Below are positions 5,734 through 7,460 of a stretch of 7,460 bases of DNA, one piece after another. A program made the position numbers and the translations under genes. Every line of letters starts with the position of its first letter. Position 1 is the first letter of the stretch. Origin of the DNA: an uncultured Dorea sp. (GTDB lineage Bacteria; Bacillota; Clostridia; Lachnospirales; Lachnospiraceae); contig CAJUBG010000097.1 in NCBI GenBank assembly GCA_910584575.1, positions 1 to 7,460 on the forward strand. Direction: 5' to 3'. Below the pieces are notes generated by a model. That model had not been told where the DNA came from, searched no databases, and worked only from the letters and a program-made list of their open reading frames with translations.

Positions 5734-6654
5734 CTATTTGTTCGCCATCTCACTGAGCTCGGAAAGCATTCTTGGAAGCTCCTCCTCCATGTTATCCTCG
5801 GTAAACTGGCAGGTTCCTACCTTGCGATGGCCTCCTCCGTGATATTTGAGCATCAGGCTGCCCACGTCAATGCTTGCAGTCTTGTTCAAAATGCTGTAAC
5901 CTACTGCTGCTGAGCATCCCCGTCCGCCGCGCCCGCTGACAATCCATACGGAAATATTCTGCTGCGGATACATACTGTAAATCATAAAGCGGTTGCCTGT
6001 GTAGATTGGCTCTACGCCTCTTAAGTCTGTGACGATGACATTACCGTCCACCACCGTATGCTCTGTGATCATCTTCCTAAACTTCACCGTCTGTTCAATA
6101 TATGTCTCGATACGCTCCTGCACATCGGGAAGGGCAAGAATCTCCTCAGTCCTTAAGGTGCGGCATGAGTCCATCAGCTTCTCCATCAACTGGTAATTAG
6201 AGATGGAGAACTGCCTCCATCTTCCTAAGCCTGTCCGCGGATCCATCAGGAAACCAATCAGTATCCACCCTGACGGGTTCATAATCTCCTTTACAGACAG
6301 ATTTCCGGAATCCACCTTGTCAACCGCTTCCATCAGGTCGTCAAATTGGGGGAATGTCTTCTTACCACCGTAATATTCATATATAATTCTTGCACAAGAC
6401 GGGCTGATGCGGCTCTCCCCATTGTACCGCCCCTCAAGCTCCATTCTCTCATGCTCGCTGGAATGATGGTCAAACCATAATCCGCACCCTTCCACGAAGG
6501 GTACATTGGCAAGACAGTCATTCTCAGTAATCTCAAGCAGGCCGTCCTGTATGTCCTTTGGATGCGCAAACTTCCAATCATCAATGATGCCTGCCTCCAG
6601 AAGCAATGCACCGCATGCCAAACCATCAAAATCTGAACGTGTAACTAGTCTCAT
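5734..6654 (-). CDS. DHH/DHHA1 family phosphoesterase (exopolyphosphatase-related)
   Basis: A 306-residue metal-dependent phosphoesterase. The DHH catalytic domain shows motif I TRSDFDGLACG (residues 5-15, Asp8 and Asp10), the DHH signature FDHHSSE (61-67) and VDKVDSG (111-117), which supply the metal-binding aspartates and histidines. The C-terminal DHHA1 domain contains GRGGRGCSAAVGYS (241-254) and the substrate-binding GGGHRKVGTCQ (273-283). Relatives are annotated as exopolyphosphatases or as NrnA-type oligoribonuclease/pAp phosphatases. The substrate cannot be settled from motifs, so a single gene name is not given. The ATG has a TAGGAGGAAG ribosome binding site about seven bases upstream. 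It is driven by its own promoter and has a leader of about 66 nt carrying two palindromes. Family membership is certain; the substrate is not. Confidence 0.92.
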   Translation of the reverse strand: MRLVTRSDFDGLACGALLLEAGIIDDWKFAHPKDIQDGLLEITENDCLANVPFVEGCGLWFDHHSSEHERMELEGRYNGESRISPSCARIIYEYYGGKKTFPQFDDLMEAVDKVDSGNLSVKEIMNPSGWILIGFLMDPRTGLGRWRQFSISNYQLMEKLMDSCRTLRTEEILALPDVQERIETYIEQTVKFRKMITEHTVVDGNVIVTDLRGVEPIYTGNRFMIYSMYPQQNISVWIVSGRGGRGCSAAVGYSILNKTASIDVGSLMLKYHGGGHRKVGTCQFTEDNMEEELPRMLSELSEMANK

Positions 6655-6671
6655 GAATCTTCCTCCTACTT

Positions 6672-6708
6672 ATAATATATTATGCTCTACGGACAATAAT
6701 GTATTATG
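6672..6708. repeat. Pair of palindromic 13-mers in the leader of the DHH gene
   Basis: ATAATATATTATG (6672-6684) and ATAATGTATTATG (6696-6708) differ at one base and are spaced 24 bp apart. The first contains a perfect 12-bp palindrome. Both lie in the predicted 5' leader, between the transcription start (about 6720) and the ribosome binding site. Two phased palindromes suggest a repressor-binding region or an mRNA structure, but AT-rich palindromes also arise by chance. Confidence 0.5.
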
Positions 6709-6726
6709 TCAGCTCTCTTTGTGGTT

Positions 6727-6755
6727 AGTATAGCATATTCGGTGTATTCAGGCAA
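6727..6755 (-). promoter_or_regulatory. Extended -10 promoter for the DHH phosphoesterase gene
   Basis: On the minus strand TTGCCT (6755-6750) precedes TATACT (6732-6727) with a 17-bp spacer, and TGC immediately upstream of the -10 makes an extended -10. The transcription start would be near 6720, giving a leader of about 66 nt before the ATG at 6654. The same extended -10 style is used by rqcH. Confidence 0.75.
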
Positions 6756-6869
6756 ATATAATTTACAGATATTACTGAACTGGGGGCTTATTTTCCGAAG
6801 GTGCTAAAAAGGCTTGCTAAGGGCGATTACAACTGATACTCCTTGTACAACCTCTTACGCAATGCATCG
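6756..6869. other. Short non-coding stretch between the DHH promoter and the RibD-like gene
   Basis: About 114 bases separate the DHH promoter from the stop codon of the RibD-like gene. I see no convincing intrinsic terminator for the incoming minus-strand transcript and no RNA gene. Part of it (6827-6869) is covered by the small open frame described separately. Base composition is more balanced here than in the AT-rich gene to the right. Confidence 0.5.
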
Positions 6870-6901
6870 TCAGTGGCCACCTTGATAATCATATTTATCA
6901 T
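6827..6901 (-). pseudogene. Short open frame overlapping the RibD-like 3' end, possible gene remnant
   Basis: A 24-codon frame with ATG at 6901 (second ATG at 6892) ends at TAA 6827 and reads through VATDDALRKRLYKEYQL, a sequence that looks like genuine protein (charged, helix-compatible) rather than noise. It overlaps the last 32 bases of the RibD-like gene in another frame. Two in-frame stops (TAATAA) occur just upstream, and only a weak GGGG precedes the ATG. It may be the surviving tail of a gene interrupted by insertion of the AT-rich segment, or a small peptide gene, or chance. I do not recognise it. Confidence 0.3.
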
Positions 6902-7460
6902 TTTTTATTACCCCATAACGCAATCTAAGATACGAGTTTTCCAAAACTACACATTCTTGCAATTTCAACACACCTAATCTTGATAATTCGCTTTCTGACA
7001 ATAAGGATTTCCCATCAATTAAAGTGGAGGTATCTTTACCGCCAACTAATACAGGTGCTACAATAATATCAAGATAATCTATCAGCTTTTCACGGAGAAA
7101 CAGTTCATTTAATGTACCGCCAGTTTGTATCGTTATTCTCTCACAACTATATTCTGATTTGAGTTTTGTAAGTACATCTTTCAACGATAGCTCATTTTGA
7201 AATATAATATGAAGATTATCTTCTTGTATTTCAAATGCCGGATGTTTTGTGTTGGATGTAACCAACACAAATTGTTTTGATAAAGAACAAAAATAGCGGA
7301 TGCCATGTTCTTTTAAATGTTTATTATCAATTACAACAAAGGAAACAGGCGTTTTATTTGGCATGTCCGCTGTGTTAATACCGATTTTGGCTTGCACTCT
7401 TCCGGAATTAAGCGACCATAAATCTGTTGTCTGCTCTATTTCATAATATTGATGTAATCC
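6870..7460 (-). CDS. RibD C-terminal / dihydrofolate reductase-like family protein, 5' end beyond window
   Basis: The frame is open to the right edge, giving 196 residues of the C-terminal part; family length suggests that several tens of N-terminal residues are missing. An internal GTG at 7397 is unlikely to be the start, because family-like sequence (GLHQYYEIEQTTDLWSLN) continues upstream of it. Key segments are MPNKTPVSFVVIDNKHL, the nucleotide-binding ITIQTGGTLNELFL, and LDIIVAPVLVGGKDTSTLID, all typical of the RibD_C fold used by riboflavin pyrimidine reductases and stand-alone NAD(P)H-dependent reductases. No deaminase domain or riboflavin genes are visible, so its substrate is unknown and ribD should not be assigned. 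Base composition is clearly AT-rich (for example 17 of 60 bases are G or C at 7201-7260), unlike rimO or rqcH, which suggests horizontal acquisition. The last ten or so residues (NDKYDYQGGH) run past where relatives usually end. Confidence 0.85.
   Translation of the reverse strand, partial: GLHQYYEIEQTTDLWSLNSGRVQAKIGINTADMPNKTPVSFVVIDNKHLKEHGIRYFCSLSKQFVLVTSNTKHPAFEIQEDNLHIIFQNELSLKDVLTKLKSEYSCERITIQTGGTLNELFLREKLIDYLDIIVAPVLVGGKDTSTLIDGKSLLSESELSRLGVLKLQECVVLENSYLRLRYGVIKNDKYDYQGGH

Noticed and set aside
6333..6629. 98-codon minus-strand frame inside the DHH gene.
   Set aside because: Out-of-frame shadow of the catalytic domain coding region.
6756..6869. Weak pairing around GGCTTATTTT and AAAAAGGC as a terminator for the RibD-like gene.
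   Set aside because: The stem requires several mismatches and G-U pairs and lacks a clean following U-tract.

Overview
The window looks like a chromosomal segment from an anaerobic Firmicute of the Lachnospiraceae (Clostridium cluster XIVa) type. This is inferred from the style of the protein sequences, the strong AGGAGG-type ribosome binding sites, the consensus sigma-A promoters, and the gene order yicC-gmk-rpoZ-rimO-pgsA beside rqcH. I could not confirm the species.

Left block (1-3354, all on the minus strand, so read from right to left). yicC (endoribonuclease family), gmk (guanylate kinase), rpoZ (RNA polymerase omega), rimO (ribosomal protein S12 methylthiotransferase) and the first codons of a probable pgsA (phosphatidylglycerophosphate synthase) form a housekeeping run. 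Spacing is very tight between yicC and gmk (19 bp), gmk and rpoZ (3 bp), and rimO and pgsA (ATGA overlap). The only real gap is 163 bp between rpoZ and rimO. It holds a large nested inverted repeat that could be a terminator or a small miniature-transposon-like element. The block is driven by a near-perfect promoter (TTGACT-17-TATAAT) just upstream of yicC.

Centre (3398-5279). rqcH (ribosome quality control, Ala-tailing factor, NFACT protein) is transcribed rightward from its own extended -10 promoter, which physically overlaps the yicC promoter. It ends in a perfect 16-bp hairpin with the stop codon in the loop, and this probably terminates both convergent transcripts.

Right block (5285-7460, minus strand). 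There is a short protein of unknown function (119 aa), then a DHH/DHHA1 phosphoesterase with its own promoter and a leader carrying two near-identical palindromes. At the right edge lies the 3' part of an AT-rich RibD C-terminal/dihydrofolate-reductase-like gene, which looks compositionally foreign. A short open frame overlaps its 3' end and may be debris from an insertion junction.

Functional theme: most genes serve translation and RNA metabolism (RimO on the ribosome, RqcH on stalled 50S subunits, a YicC RNase, omega, guanylate supply). No CRISPR array, tRNA, rRNA, complete insertion sequence or toxin-antitoxin pair was seen. The region is largely ordinary core genome; the second-look items are mainly regulatory architecture and the right-hand junction.
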